Shown one piece after another: positions 1 to 12,200 of a stretch of 64,000 nucleotides of DNA. The DNA is from Camarhynchus parvulus (taxonomy: Eukaryota; Chordata; Aves; Passeriformes; Thraupidae), in NCBI RefSeq assembly GCF_901933205.1, contig NC_044572.1:78179465-78243464 (forward strand). The letters are read 5' to 3'. The position numbers and the translations under genes were made by a program. Position 1 is the stretch's first letter. The number at the start of each line of letters is the position of its first letter. The notes below the pieces were generated by a model. The model searched no databases. It was not told the DNA's origin and saw only the letters and a list, made by a program, of their open reading frames with translations.

Positions 1-3000
1 GCAGTGCTTTTGGGAAAAATATTTGTGACTAAATGAAAATTTATGATTTATTACACTTTCAAAACAAATGGTAATTGTGAAGTTGAACTTCAGCTATTAA
101 AATGCATGCATCTCTGCTCAAGCTCAAGTCTGGCTGATAAATAAGCTGAACTGACACTGCAGCACAGCCTTTACAATTTTTTTCTTAATCAAAACATGTG
201 GACTGTCAAATTAGACTGACTGCTCAGCTTTGCCTCTCATGGGCTCCTTGAAAGGCTTTCTATCAGCTGGCTATCTGGATGGGCAGCCTGTTACTTGGAA
301 GTTTTATGAAGAAGTAATTGATTCATCAAGCAACAGAATTTTTAGATTAAGGTTTGGTGTCTTGTACAACTGCAACATATTTCTCTGTATCACTTTCTGC
401 ATGCAATCACATCCGTCTGTGTAGCAGCAGCAGATCCCTCTTGCTTTGGTGCCCTGGAAACTCCAGTCCCCACCTTCTGCCACCTGGCCCCAGGCAGCAC
501 AGCAGAGCACGTCCCCCAGCAGCTCATTGTTAGGAGTTACTTTCCCCTCTGGCCTGGGCTGTAACTCATTTCCTGCAGCTGCAAACGCTGTCAGGCAGTC
601 TCACAGGCAGCGCTTTGGCTCTGAGCCACGGGTGGGGATCCTTTTTCCTTGCACATGGCCTATGCTTCACTTGCCTGCAGTCTCAAAACAGCAAATCCTC
701 CCCTTCCACAGCCTCCCTCTGCTCCTAAGCAAACAATTGCTGCTGCCCAAGTCATCCTTCTTTTCTTCCACTACAAACCAGGAGTCCTTCAATTATTCAA
801 ACTGGATGCCCATTTTGCTGGATCAAATTCTCCTCCTGATACATAGAGCTTCCTCTTCCTGTATTGAACAGTATTTAGACTCAAAATAGTATTTAGACTC
901 ATTAAATACTCTCTTTTTCAAGCATAGTTTCCAAAGATCTCAATCACATATGAGACTTTTACCTTTACTCTGCCCCCTCTCCTTTCATTGAGAACTGGTA
1001 TTCTGAATAGGATGCAGCTGTGTGACAGCAAGCTTACTTAATGTAACAAATTCAAAACTGTTTTAGCCCATTCTGTGGCCTCTGTTATAAAATCTCTCTT
1101 TCTTCTTGGGAAATATCTCTAGGTCACTCACACAATTTATGTCTTCCTTAATTCTTGACCAGAGGGTCCCTAGAGCAATTCAAGAAGAGCTCTGACACCT
1201 GCCCGACATCAGTCCTTCCCATCTTGCAGATATAGAAAATGGCTTGTTCCACAGCTATTTGAACAAAGTTGTCAACTTTTGTCTTGCAAAGGCATTTCAT
1301 CTGCCTTTTTATTTTAAGATTCTTTGAGAGAGACTACATTTCTGTGTTTATGGCTGCAGTCAGGACAGCATCCTCAGAGCAAAATCAAAAGCCAGTATTC
1401 AGTATGTGAGCGGTGTGTGGTTTGGCACTGTGTTACTAAGATATTGCCTACCTCTAAGATTTGAGCAAACCTATACAGATTCCTGGATTATGTGATGGTG
1501 TAAAACAGGCAAGCACTGTACCTTCAGGTAAACAAAAGACTTCTGTGGCCAAGTTTTGAAACAAACAGATAGTAACGTGAATTGGCAATTAGACAAAAAT
1601 CTTGTACCTTAAAGGAGGCATTAATGTAAGCCTCATAAGCAATGGCTTGTTGCAGCCTTTGTATCTCTCCAAACAACAGCTCCTACTGAATGGATATGAT
1701 GGACTATCACAAATTCTTCAGAAGTAGTCAGAGATTCAGAAAAGACAGTAAACTTGTGATCTAAACAGGCAAGACATTCACAAACAATTTTAAACAGCTG
1801 CCAATTTTTCTGAGCTTGCATGTTCATTTTCATTACACTGAATCCTGTCCCCTGCCCTTTACTCAAAGCTCTGTGGCAATGTAAATGCCCTGCAAAGAAA
1901 AGAAAGAGGACTGCACTTATGAAACAGGATGTACCCTAGAAGGAAAAGAAGCCCATATTAAAAAACAGAGAAGCACCAAATAAAACAACAGGAATGATCT
2001 TCTCCCCCACACCCAAAAACATGTGGGAAATCATTACAGAAAAAATATTGCCTTATGCATTACTTGTGAAAAACATGTTCTTCCAGAGCTAGTGATTTAT
2101 TTTTGTAGAGTGCACCAACTGTTATTCAGCCTCTTCACTACTCCCTTGTTTCTCTTTTCCCCCTATTATCCCTATAAGGATTTAGATTTTTAAAAAAAAA
2201 TGTATTCATCTGTGAACTGCACATCAAATTGACTGAATGACCCAAATAACTTGCAAAAATAGATTTGATATCCAGACGAGCAAGCAAGAGGTCAGGAACC
2301 CGCAATCAACTCTCCCCCTAAGTTACTATTCATGTAGTGAACATCTTTTCTGGGCAATGCTTCCCTCATATTCTTAACAAAGTGTATTACCTTAACTACC
2401 ATAAAATTTTAGAGATGGAAGATATTATAAATGTATTTTTCAATCCATTCATTAAATTATTAGATGGTTTCAATAATACACATTCTTAGAGGAGAAGCAA
2501 TACCTCCACTTGTAGGCAATTGATGAGGGTCATTTTTGAAGCTGTCTTTTAACATGAGAATAAAACAACATTACCTTTCATGGCTGACAGATAATGTGTA
2601 GACAGACAAGGAATGACCAAGATCAACTGTTAGAACTAGGCTTCACTGAACATGTTTGCTTCTTGAATAATCATGCATGTTTTCCTACTTTGGATAATAA
2701 TTTGAGATTATTTAAGGTATTCAGTATCACCCAACATTTCTGTACTCAGGGATGAAATGTGGTTTGACACACCATAAGAACCAGCTGTCAATTACAAGAA
2801 GTTTGCCATTTCAAAACTCTGAAGCTCATTTCACCTTTCATATGCTGCAGCTTTCCTTTTTTCTTTTTTTTTCCCTGTTTTGTTGCCAAGTGGTGCTACT
2901 GATAAACACTGTTTAGAAGATCAAAACCGTAGACTTCACAGATACTGAAAGGAGTACAAAACTCTTCAGCATGCCATCTGTATAAGCTAAGCACTCTACA

Positions 3001-5580
3001 CCCAAGTAGCCAACCCCACCACTTCTGATGGTGATCACCTCCTCCTTTCCCCTGCAATACATGAACCCTCTCTTTCCCTCAGCTCTCCAAAGAGCTTGTC
3101 ATGTCAGACATGCAAAAATTCCAGACTCACCATCCACGAACTGTACAGAATTACTCAGGCTTGATGCTCACACTGTGAGCCTCACACAGGACATGTATTT
3201 TCAGACCAAAAAAATCCTAATTTGTTGAATCTCTCAAAAACTCTGAAGGTTTACTGAATTATCGTCAAAAAAGGAAAAGAAAATCTCTACTGTAAAGACT
3301 GAAGGTACTAAATAAAGTACTAGAAATCTAGGGAGGACATGAAAAATTATCTAGCCAAGAACATGGACTAACTTAAAATTATGTAAGTCACTCACTTGTT
3401 CTTTGTTAGAGGATTAGTAGTGTTTTTTAGGAATTCATACCTCAATCAATACCCACAATGAACAATTCTGAGAAGATCATCTAATTGTTTTTCCATTCTT
3501 CTGATTAGCATATTCCCTGATGCTTTATTTAATCAAATGCAGCACTTAAGAATGAATAATTGGTTTGTGGGATTGTCTGAGGTACTTTTCACTATGGGGG
3601 GAAAAATAAAATCAAAGCACTCCACTGGTTTTGCTTAATTTTTATAATCCTTCAGTGAAATGAAGACTATCAATCTCTTTCAAGTAATAGAAATATGAAG
3701 TAGGGACCAAAGTGAAACAAATCCAGTGGTTTCAAGCGCCTTGTCTACCCTTTTTTCCCCCCCTCCAAACTACTTAACGTTATGTAACAGCTTGCATGTT
3801 CAAGGCAGTTCACACTCCCTTCAGTCACACGCAGGGGAAACTTTACAAATGAAACATCCATCTCCTAAAGCCTGACACCCAGAATGTGGGAATAAACAAT
3901 TAGCAGCTGCTTCTTATCAGTTGGGATTAGGATGGCATACCACAACATCCTGCAGGAAGCCTGTGGCAGGGAGAGAAGGCACTTCTGAGGCTGCATTCAA
4001 CCCTGCAAATTATGCTCATTCTAGCAATGGCTTTCTCTTCTTCTTCAGCGTCCGTGATTAATATAATTAATTAATGCTCTTTACTTCAAAGCACCATGTT
4101 AAACAAAGTAAAGTATCCTTGAAATGCTCTGCCCCATTTTCCCTAAACAAACTCTGAAGAAAAAAAAGGAATACAGGTCATGTCCACTGATTTGATTAAA
4201 GAAGTTACTTTTGTAACTTCTCAAACACAAAACCAGCTCTGTCTACCCCTTGGGATTCTGACAGGCTCAAGGTATTTCATATTATGTACACATATATACC
4301 GATAGTCCAGTACAATCTGCCTCTCTTAATAAAATTCTCTGCATTCAAAGGTGAAGTCCCTAAACTCCAAAGGAAATTGGATTTATCAGTTCTTGTGTTG
4401 TTAAAAAAAATCCAGATTTCACCCCCTAGTCCAAGAAGAAAAAAGTTTTAGTGTTACTCAACTCTATTTTCCAATTTTATCATCAGAACATCTGCAAGCT
4501 TTCCCTATCCAAATTATTGTAGGACACAAAATGACAAAAGACTACTACAACTATACAGCTCAATCCTTCAAACTCCCCCCCCCCAGCCCCTAATCACCCT
4601 GCATTCAGGAAGTTCCTGCTGTGCCTGCCCCTAGTGTAAGAAACACAGACTCCCCTGTTTTAGTCAAGCATATTTATACAGTGTCTTAAAAAAATGGGGG
4701 AAAAAATGTAATAGCTGGAATTGACTGAATAATTCAAAAAATTGTGGTTACATTTATGAAAAACTTTCCAAAACCAAGAATTTTGTGTTTTGGAAGACAA
4801 GTTTTCCCCAACATCACTTGTCTGCTAAGCTTATTACCTGCAATAAGAAACTCTTTGAAATGCATCTTTTCCCGTAGCATGTGATGAAATGCCTTCTAAT
4901 GAACTATTTTTTGGTTTTTTCCCCTCCTCTCTTTTTGTAAGTTCACTTTTTTTTTTTTCTGTTCACAGCCTGCAAACTCAAGTAGCTGCAAATGAGGCAA
5001 GCAAGCATTTTCTCTAATAATAACCTACTTTTTGAGCCTGGATAGTTTACAGAGGCAAAAGATTAGAGCAGACTAAAACCCTAAAACCTTTCAAAAAGCA
5101 TCAGATTTTTCTTGCACCCTTCAGGGGAATATTCTTTCATGCATCTGAAAAAAAACCAAAGTAAGATTTCAGAGATGCTCGGGGAAAAAGTGTGCCAGTG
5201 CTACTCTGAAAAGAACAATTCGTGTGCCAATTCATATGGAGGAGTGTATTTACCTTTTCCATTGCTGAACCTTCATGACTTCTTACTGCAGAGTTTCTCA
5301 GGAAACATTGATAATCCCTGCCAGAGATTTTCTTCCCTCCCCACTTTCAGCATTTCTCAGGTACAGATTTTCCTATCACCGCAGCTTGATCTAATATGAT
5401 ATATAACTCTTCACCAAGATATAATTTGCTTAAACCTCTTCCCTATCTTCAGCCACATTTTCCCTTAATGCTGTGAACTGCCAACTGCTTATTCTTGGAA
5501 AAGACAGAGCGGTTGCTGAAAACGAGGCGGTGCAGAGCACCAAAGCTGCCATTTGCACAGCACTGTCCATGACCCAAACC

Positions 5581-5586
5581 CCACGC
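5581..5586. repeat. Target-site duplication, left copy
   Basis: ccacgc directly precedes the LTR and pairs with ccatgc at 5972-5977. The only difference is a C-to-T change at a CpG, as expected from deamination. Confidence 0.75.
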
Positions 5587-5971
5587 TGTAGCCATGATAT
5601 TTTCTGAAAAATCCTTTCCTTCAGATTTTTTCTCCTGAGAAGCTGAGAGGCCTCAGGAACAAAATGTAAACAATGGTTATCTGCTGCTGTGGAATGCAAC
5701 AGGTGGATCTGTGATTGGTCTCATGTGGTTGTTTCTAATTAATGGCCAATCACAGTCAGCTGGCCCAGACTCTCTATCTGAGACACAAGCTTTTGTTATC
5801 ATTCTTTCTTTTTCTATTCTTAGCTAGCCTTCTGATGAAATCCTTTCTTCTATTCTTTTAATATAGTTTTAATATAATATATATCATGAAATAATAAATC
5901 AAGCCTTCTGAAACATGGAGTCAGATCCTCATCTCTTCCCTCATCCTTGGACCCCTGTGAACACCGTCACA
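5587..5971 (+). mobile_element. Solo LTR of an avian endogenous retrovirus (ERVK-like)
   Basis: The element is 385 bp, starts TGTAGCC and ends GTCACA, the standard TGT...ACA retroviral LTR ends. It is bounded by a 6-bp target duplication (ccacgc at 5581-5586, ccatgc at 5972-5977). It has paired CCAAT-type boxes in a perfect 10-bp inverted repeat (5709-5718 and 5746-5755), a TATA-like ttttaatataatatat segment and an AATAAA signal at 5893-5898. No internal gag, pol or env sequence is present. The 6-bp duplication suggests a class II (ERVK-type) origin. It lies antisense to TRIO. Family name not determined. Confidence 0.85.
5893..5898 (+). promoter_or_regulatory. LTR polyadenylation signal AATAAA
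   Basis: This canonical hexamer lies within the LTR, downstream of its TATA-like stretch. It is on the + strand and so does not act on TRIO transcripts, which run on the minus strand. Confidence 0.65.
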
Positions 5972-5977
5972 CCATGC
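5972..5977. repeat. Target-site duplication, right copy
   Basis: ccatgc directly follows the final CA of the LTR and pairs with ccacgc at 5581-5586. Confidence 0.75.
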
Positions 5978-6013
5978 TGCTGATGTCTAGGTTTTGTGCC
6001 CATCATTCCTTAC

Positions 6014-6257
6014 CTTTGTGGTTAAAAATGCCCTCCATCTCCATGCTGCTGCGAGAGTGGGCGATGCAGAGGGAGCCACAGGGGACCAGGCCTTCCGCAG
6101 CTGGGGAGCGATCCGTGGTTCGCACCAGGCACCAGTCGGGCTTGTCATGGGGCCTCTCCAGGACCTCCACGGTCTGCCCACGGCGGATGGTCAGCTCGTT
6201 GCTGTTGCAGGCAGTGAAGTCATGGATCACCACTGTCAGCTCGCACCCACCAGACAA
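6014..6257 (-). CDS. TRIO: TRIO exon 23 of window: first SH3 domain
   Basis: This 244-nt exon encodes about residues 1654-1734: LSGGCELTVVIHDFTACNSN, then ELTIRRGQTVEVLERPHDKP, then DWCLVRTTDRSPAAEGLVPC, then a tail ending EGIFNHK plus one base. The whole SH3 fold is in this one exon: the ELTVV strand, the RT loop, the DWCLVR strand with its tryptophan, and the EGLVP turn. In TRIO this SH3 is reported to help restrain or recruit partners of GEF1. The following serine-rich exon is not in the window. The donor is gtaagg and the end phase is 1. A solo LTR begins 40 bp beyond the donor. Confidence 0.98.
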
Positions 6258-9200
6258 CTGCCAGGGGAGAGAACAAGGAGAAGCCAGATGAGCGCACGTT
6301 ATCAAACCATCCGTCACGCACCAGTACCTATTTAGGACTCCTGGCAGGATTTGTATTTTGGATGAGATAGCAGGCTTCTGGGACTTTCCACATCAAGAAG
6401 AGAGCGTTTCAAAATCAGGCAGTTCCGGCATTTTAGAACAGATTTCTAGCTCTGCTTGTCTCTGTCTATTGTTCAAAGCACACTGGTTGTGACAGTGCTG
6501 GGCGGAGGATTTAAGCAGCTTTTCTTGCTAGACTGCTCCATATCCCAAAAGCTGAAGTAGCAGTCGCTTCTGAATATATTTTATGGGTGATAATTAGCAA
6601 AAAAAAAGGTCAGATATTGCTAAATACAGTCACCCATGAGCTTTGTTATCTTTCAAATTCAAGAGAGAAAGAGGTAGTTTTTTCAAATGAGCTTACTGCC
6701 TTATTCCCAGCTTTCTCAGTTTACATACACACGTCACAAAATCATCCAGGACACATCATACAGAATTGTAAAAGTCAGCGTAAAGTTCTTCACAAAACAT
6801 TCCTAAATACTTTAAAGTTTAATAGAAAATTCACACAGGCTTACAACTTCCACATTTTTCTTTGTTTCCCCAAATAAAACTGCACAAACTTGAATTAAAA
6901 TCATGCAAGCTTGGGGTTTTCTTCCCCCTCTTCAAAACACTTCATTAGAATAACTTTGCCTAAGCTTTAGTTTCCTCTCTTTGATTGTTTCATCTGCTTT
7001 GATGTGAAATGAAAATTATTATCAGAACTTTGCAAAGTTCCCAAGATTGCTCAGCGCCAAAGTACCCATCCAACTTAAGCAAGCAGTCCTAAAATTCCTT
7101 CTTCTTTACGCCAACAGCATTCCAGGCTACTTCAGTTTTCCATGTGTGAGCATTTCTATAGCTCTGGCTGCTTCAGTGCAACATTCATACCAGATCTCAG
7201 CTGGTATTCAACTTCTGTGAATTTGGTAATTTCGAACCAAGTCAGTAAACCCCTTCAGCTCAGTGACGTAACCTTGCAATGCTCTACACTGACAAAGGAG
7301 GACCAATACCCTGTGAGAGTCCCAGCTGCATCACATCTAGAAGCAAGTGCCACACCAACACACTGAACAGACCCTGCCACGTTGCTTTTGACTGTTTCAT
7401 TGCTGCCAGCTACATCCCATGAGCTTCAGAAATAGGAGATAAGAGACTGCATTGTTTCTTATTTATTAGTTTTTGTTACAAGCCTGGAATGAAAACACTA
7501 CTGGACAAACTTTTCTAGGAAAATGCTATTTGTTATCAAGCAAGAATTTTAGAGCAAACGACAAAAGCAGCAAAGTCCCAGTAAGAATCAAAGGACAATT
7601 CCAACCTTCTCTTCCTCAAGTCTGCAACAAATGACAGAACATAACTCCGAGCAGATGGGCTGCAGTAACTCCAGAGCTTTCCCATGGTATCTGCCTGCTA
7701 ATCTCACTGGCTAGCATTGCTTGTGTGCACTTACAGAGGAGCAGAAGTTTTCTTGAGGGAATGCTGGGGCCAAGAAGGGCAGAAAACCCTCATACATCTA
7801 GTGGTTAAGGAAGATAAATCAGGTTGTACCTGTTTAGATACAGGCTAAAAATTGCTTCTACCCTATCTCTTCGGACAGCCCCAATACACAAATTACAGAG
7901 GGGGTACACTTTCAAACATGTAACCTCCTCCCTCATTAAAATGTTTCCTGTTCCCTTACACTCCCCTTTTCAGTCCATGCAAAGCTATGCAAAGGGGAAA
8001 AAGTAAAGAGCTTTCCCTTGTTTTCTGGTATTGATTTATGTTACAGTCTTTGTCAGAAAGGCTCAGAAACAATTGAAACCATCTGTATGCCTGATGGGGA
8101 CTAACAGAAAAGCTGATGAAGTATGACTTCACAAGGTGCACAGGGCAGACCAAATTTTTCTCAGGAGTCCATATCCCATCCAGTGAAAGCACATTAACAA
8201 GCTGACACTTTCCAGAAACTTCATCTCATCCTTGTATTTCCTCCTAAATACCTACAGGAGCATATCTTTGGTGCTCTGTTTGCTTTCCTGACCCTTGACT
8301 TCCTACAAATAGAGATTAAGGTGTATTTTTTTGTGACTGGTGCAACGGCCACATGTTTTTGTAATACAGTTGTTCTTTCTTCTCTTTCCTCTAATAAAAC
8401 AAAAAAAGTAGGATCTCAGATTTTATGTTTTCTAAGTATTTTATATGATCTTAAGCTAAAGGAAGAAGCAAATGAAGGTTGTCAGTGGTCATGTCAGATG
8501 GCTAAAGTACACGAAATTCCTAGTTTTTCAGATAATGTCATAATCAGATACCCTAGCTGGCCAGTATTCCACTGAAATTCAATACTCATTCACACTTCAG
8601 TATAGTATGTAAGACACTTCTTGCTCAGAGTTGTTAGGTCCACACCATCCTCAAACATGCACTTATGCTGTTACATGCAACTTAATGCAGAACTTTTCCA
8701 CTACTGCTAAGACATGAAGAACAATGATTTCAATCAGTGATGTACCCAGCATACACACAGCACTTTGGAGAGTTGAGCAAAAAAAGGCATTTACCAATTT
8801 TCCCTTCCTTTGGGCTAACTTCCCTTCTTTCTGCCTACGACAGTAGTGGTTAGGAAACAGTTCTTTCCTCTTTGTTTCATTGCTCAGTTTCTCTCCATAG
8901 CACACTTTGTGAAAGCAGTTTCATCTTTCACACTGATTAAATGCAGTTGGACAGCAGGGAGTGTCTGTGATTAAGAGCATTGCTCAACAGCTGTTGTTGG
9001 ACAGCTTTGGCAAGGCTCTCCAGGCTAGCTGCAGGGAAGAGTGAGAGGCACAGCAGAAACTGGGAGACTGACTTGCACTGAAGGGAAAAGAGTTGCAAAC
9101 CATCAAAATCCAAATTTAGGCTGAACAAAGGCTTTATATACTTTATCCATCCGTCTCAAGAAACCTTTTATGTAAACTGAATTAATCATGCATGATAAAA

Positions 9201-12200
9201 ATAAATGATGCTATGTCTGAAACATGGAACAGAGACAGAGATGAGATGAGACACAAAAGCCAGACAGAAACAGAACTGCAGATTACAAAAAGGCACAAGG
9301 TTTAATTAAACAGCTGATCATGGGACATAGTGCCTCGCAGTTGCTGAAATTAATGTTAACCATGTATGTTCACCTCTCTGGGGCCTTTCAGTCACTGTCG
9401 CTGGTAGAGAGAAAGAAAAAACCAAACGACACAAACATGTGAGCACTGACTGAGTACATTCTTAGCATAGGTTTGCTGAAGCCAGGGACACCGCACTAAG
9501 TCCATCCGCCACCCCTACCTGCAAGCACCATGACTGACCAGATATTGAAGAGCCTTTACATCAGGCCATACAACATGCTCTCAGGACTGCAAATGAAATT
9601 TAATTTTCCATTAAGAAGAAAGGAAAGCAAAGAGAAGCTAACAAGCTTTCTCAATTATTTCAAGCAAAAAAATCTTTAATCCCTATTTAAAATGGAAACA
9701 AGTGCACTTTGGCAGAAAATAAACAGGACAGCACAAAAGTTCTGCCTCAAATAAAGAGCAATTTGCTTTGACCAGGTAGCTGTCCAGACTTGGTTTCCGA
9801 CTCTGAAAAGAGGTGTGTGCTCAGAGCCATGTCTGCTTTTTTTATTGACTTTTTTTTCTACTGATTGAAGCCTTTTCTCTTCCAGAGACTCAGCTGGCAG
9901 AACTAAATACTTGGTCGTCTCCTGCTGCTTCAGTCCTTTTTCTGTCTTTCAAAGAACTACACACAAGCTTAAAGAAGCATGAAAATGAAATACAACTTCA
10001 CATAGGCAGTAATACAAAGTGTCACCAGCTGGGCACAAAAGACAGTATCTTAAAAATAAGATATAGCTCTACCAACCACCCACAGCAGCTAGCATGATTC
10101 CTACTATTTAGCATAGCAATCTATGACAGTTCTTCTTCTGAAAGCCTCTCATGTTCTCAGATATTAATTTGGATTATTTCATGTTTCTACCAGATCACTG
10201 AATAAAAGCATGAAAAAAACCTATCAGACCTCCACTGTTTCCTCAGCCTCCCTATTTAATTTCCTATGCACTGGATCAAGTTCAAAAGACAATGTTAAAA
10301 ATGAGATGAGGCTGATGAAAGGCCAAATGAATGGTCCAAGAATCTCTTTTATCCATTAGCCACCTAAAATGCTGGCTACACATCTACAGAATGTGAATGG
10401 AAGGAATGCTGTGAAAGGTGAAGGGCAAAATATTTACTGAGAAGGGTACAATGAGTGAGCACTCACGCAGAAAACTGAGATGCTTTGATGGACTAGAAAT
10501 CCCTCTCTCAAAAACTCTGTATTTCATTCTGGATTCTATTATTCTTCCAAGGCTTCAGGATGGGTCAGTGCTATGCTAAATATTGTAAATATTTAGCATG
10601 TCTTGCAATATGAAGATTCACCCCATGATAATAAAAAAAAAAGGCCAGAAAGGGATCTTAAATTACCTAGTTCACTTCATTCCCTTCCTCTAGAGCATGA
10701 TTGACCACATCTGTGTGAATCCTTAACATTTATCCAAACTGTTCTCACAGAACTCCAGTTATGGAGATTCCCCAGCCTTAACAATTACTCTGCTCTAGGT
10801 TTTCACATTTTCATCCCATAAAAAATATTATTGCAATCTTTTTTAAAAATAAGTCCTTCAATTAAAACACAGGTAAAAGACCATTTAGTAACTCTGTGCA
10901 GTAGCCTTTTTGCCTGGTTGAAGATCTAAAGTTCTTCCTCCTGCCGTTTTTTTTCGCTTTGGACTTGTTAGCCCCCATTTTTTTCCTTGCCCTGTAAGTT
11001 AGGTTTAGTAGACTTCTAATCAACCTTTTTCTTCTTTCCCTCAGAATTCTTCCAATGGACCATTGATTTTCCAAAATTCTGTACTCAAATCTGTAACTCA
11101 ATTGTTACAGTATCTAATGTAAGCCTTATGAGTTCTGAGTAACATATGAGGACTTAGTGTCCTCAATATCCCATTTCTACAAGCCAATTTATTGTTGCTT
11201 TCCTTGCCCTCCCAGATGCATCACACAGCTAAATAATAAACATCTTGTGAGCCTCTGTAGCTTCTCAATCATCCTCTCAAAACCTGTTTCAAATTCTCAC
11301 TGTTAATTCTCATTAGTTAACTATTTCTACCTATTCATATAAGCTCAAATGTGTTCCTATTAAATTGCACAGAGTTTTGCCAGTTAATTTTTCCCATTGC
11401 CAAGATTATTCTTAATTCTAATTCTGCCTTCCAACACTGTTTTCAGATGACATGAGGCTGGGAAGCATGTCAATGTCAGCTTTATAAACATATGGTCTAT
11501 TGCATCATCCCAGTCATTACTGAAAAGCACCATTGCAACAGTGGAGCCAACAATCAAAAATTAAAATTCTAGCCTAAAAAGCAAGGGTGGAGAAGAAAAA
11601 TGCTAATCATGAAGTTATTCTCTGTTGTTATGGCAATTACAATTATGTCAGAAAACAGGATGCAAGGAAAGAAGTTCATCTGGACAATATTCAACCACTT
11701 TTTATCATGGTTAAGGATTTTCAGCTCTTTCAAAGTATATCTCTGAGGAGGTGAGAAAGAATATTGACGTTTGGATAAAGGACTTCATTCTTAATATACT
11801 CCCTGTATAACAGTTTAGCACTTCTAATCAAAACATTTATTTTAAAAGAATGAACTGTCTGAACATATAATTGGAGGAAGTAAAGAATGGTTTTACTTGG
11901 CTGCTGATTAATATAACATGTTTGATATTTTTTGTCTTTTCTCAACCTCAATAACGGATACATATGAACAGAAAACTGTTCAGCAAGAGCTTAATAAGCA
12001 ATATAGCACTAAACACTTCTACTACTTGATTATTACTGGTTTCAATTGCTTGATATTTTTAATGTTTCTTGGTTTGGAATCCCATCTCAGTTAGCTACCT
12101 GCTCCAAATTTGACCAAGGAGTTCCACTGCTTCCTCTGGCTAACCACATCAACAGCACTTTAAATCTGTACAACTGTTTTACTCCATTTCTGTAAGACAT

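Larger units (their letters stand above)
1..6013 (-). other. TRIO: TRIO intron downstream of exon 23 (partial)
   Basis: The next TRIO exon should be a GC-richer Ser/Pro-rich segment beginning DSLSVSSNDASPP. I found nothing like it between 1 and 6013, so the intron continues out of the window. It contains the solo LTR at 5587-5971. A C10 run lies at 4575-4584. Two frames of 147 and 95 codons (446-889 and 5112-5399) have no recognisable similarity. Confidence 0.8.

Noticed and set aside
5947..6335. Overlapping 113-114 codon + strand frames across the SH3 exon
   Set aside because: They are antisense shadows of exon 23 that begin in the end of the LTR or in the exon. The minus-strand frame encodes the intact SH3 domain with correct splice sites.
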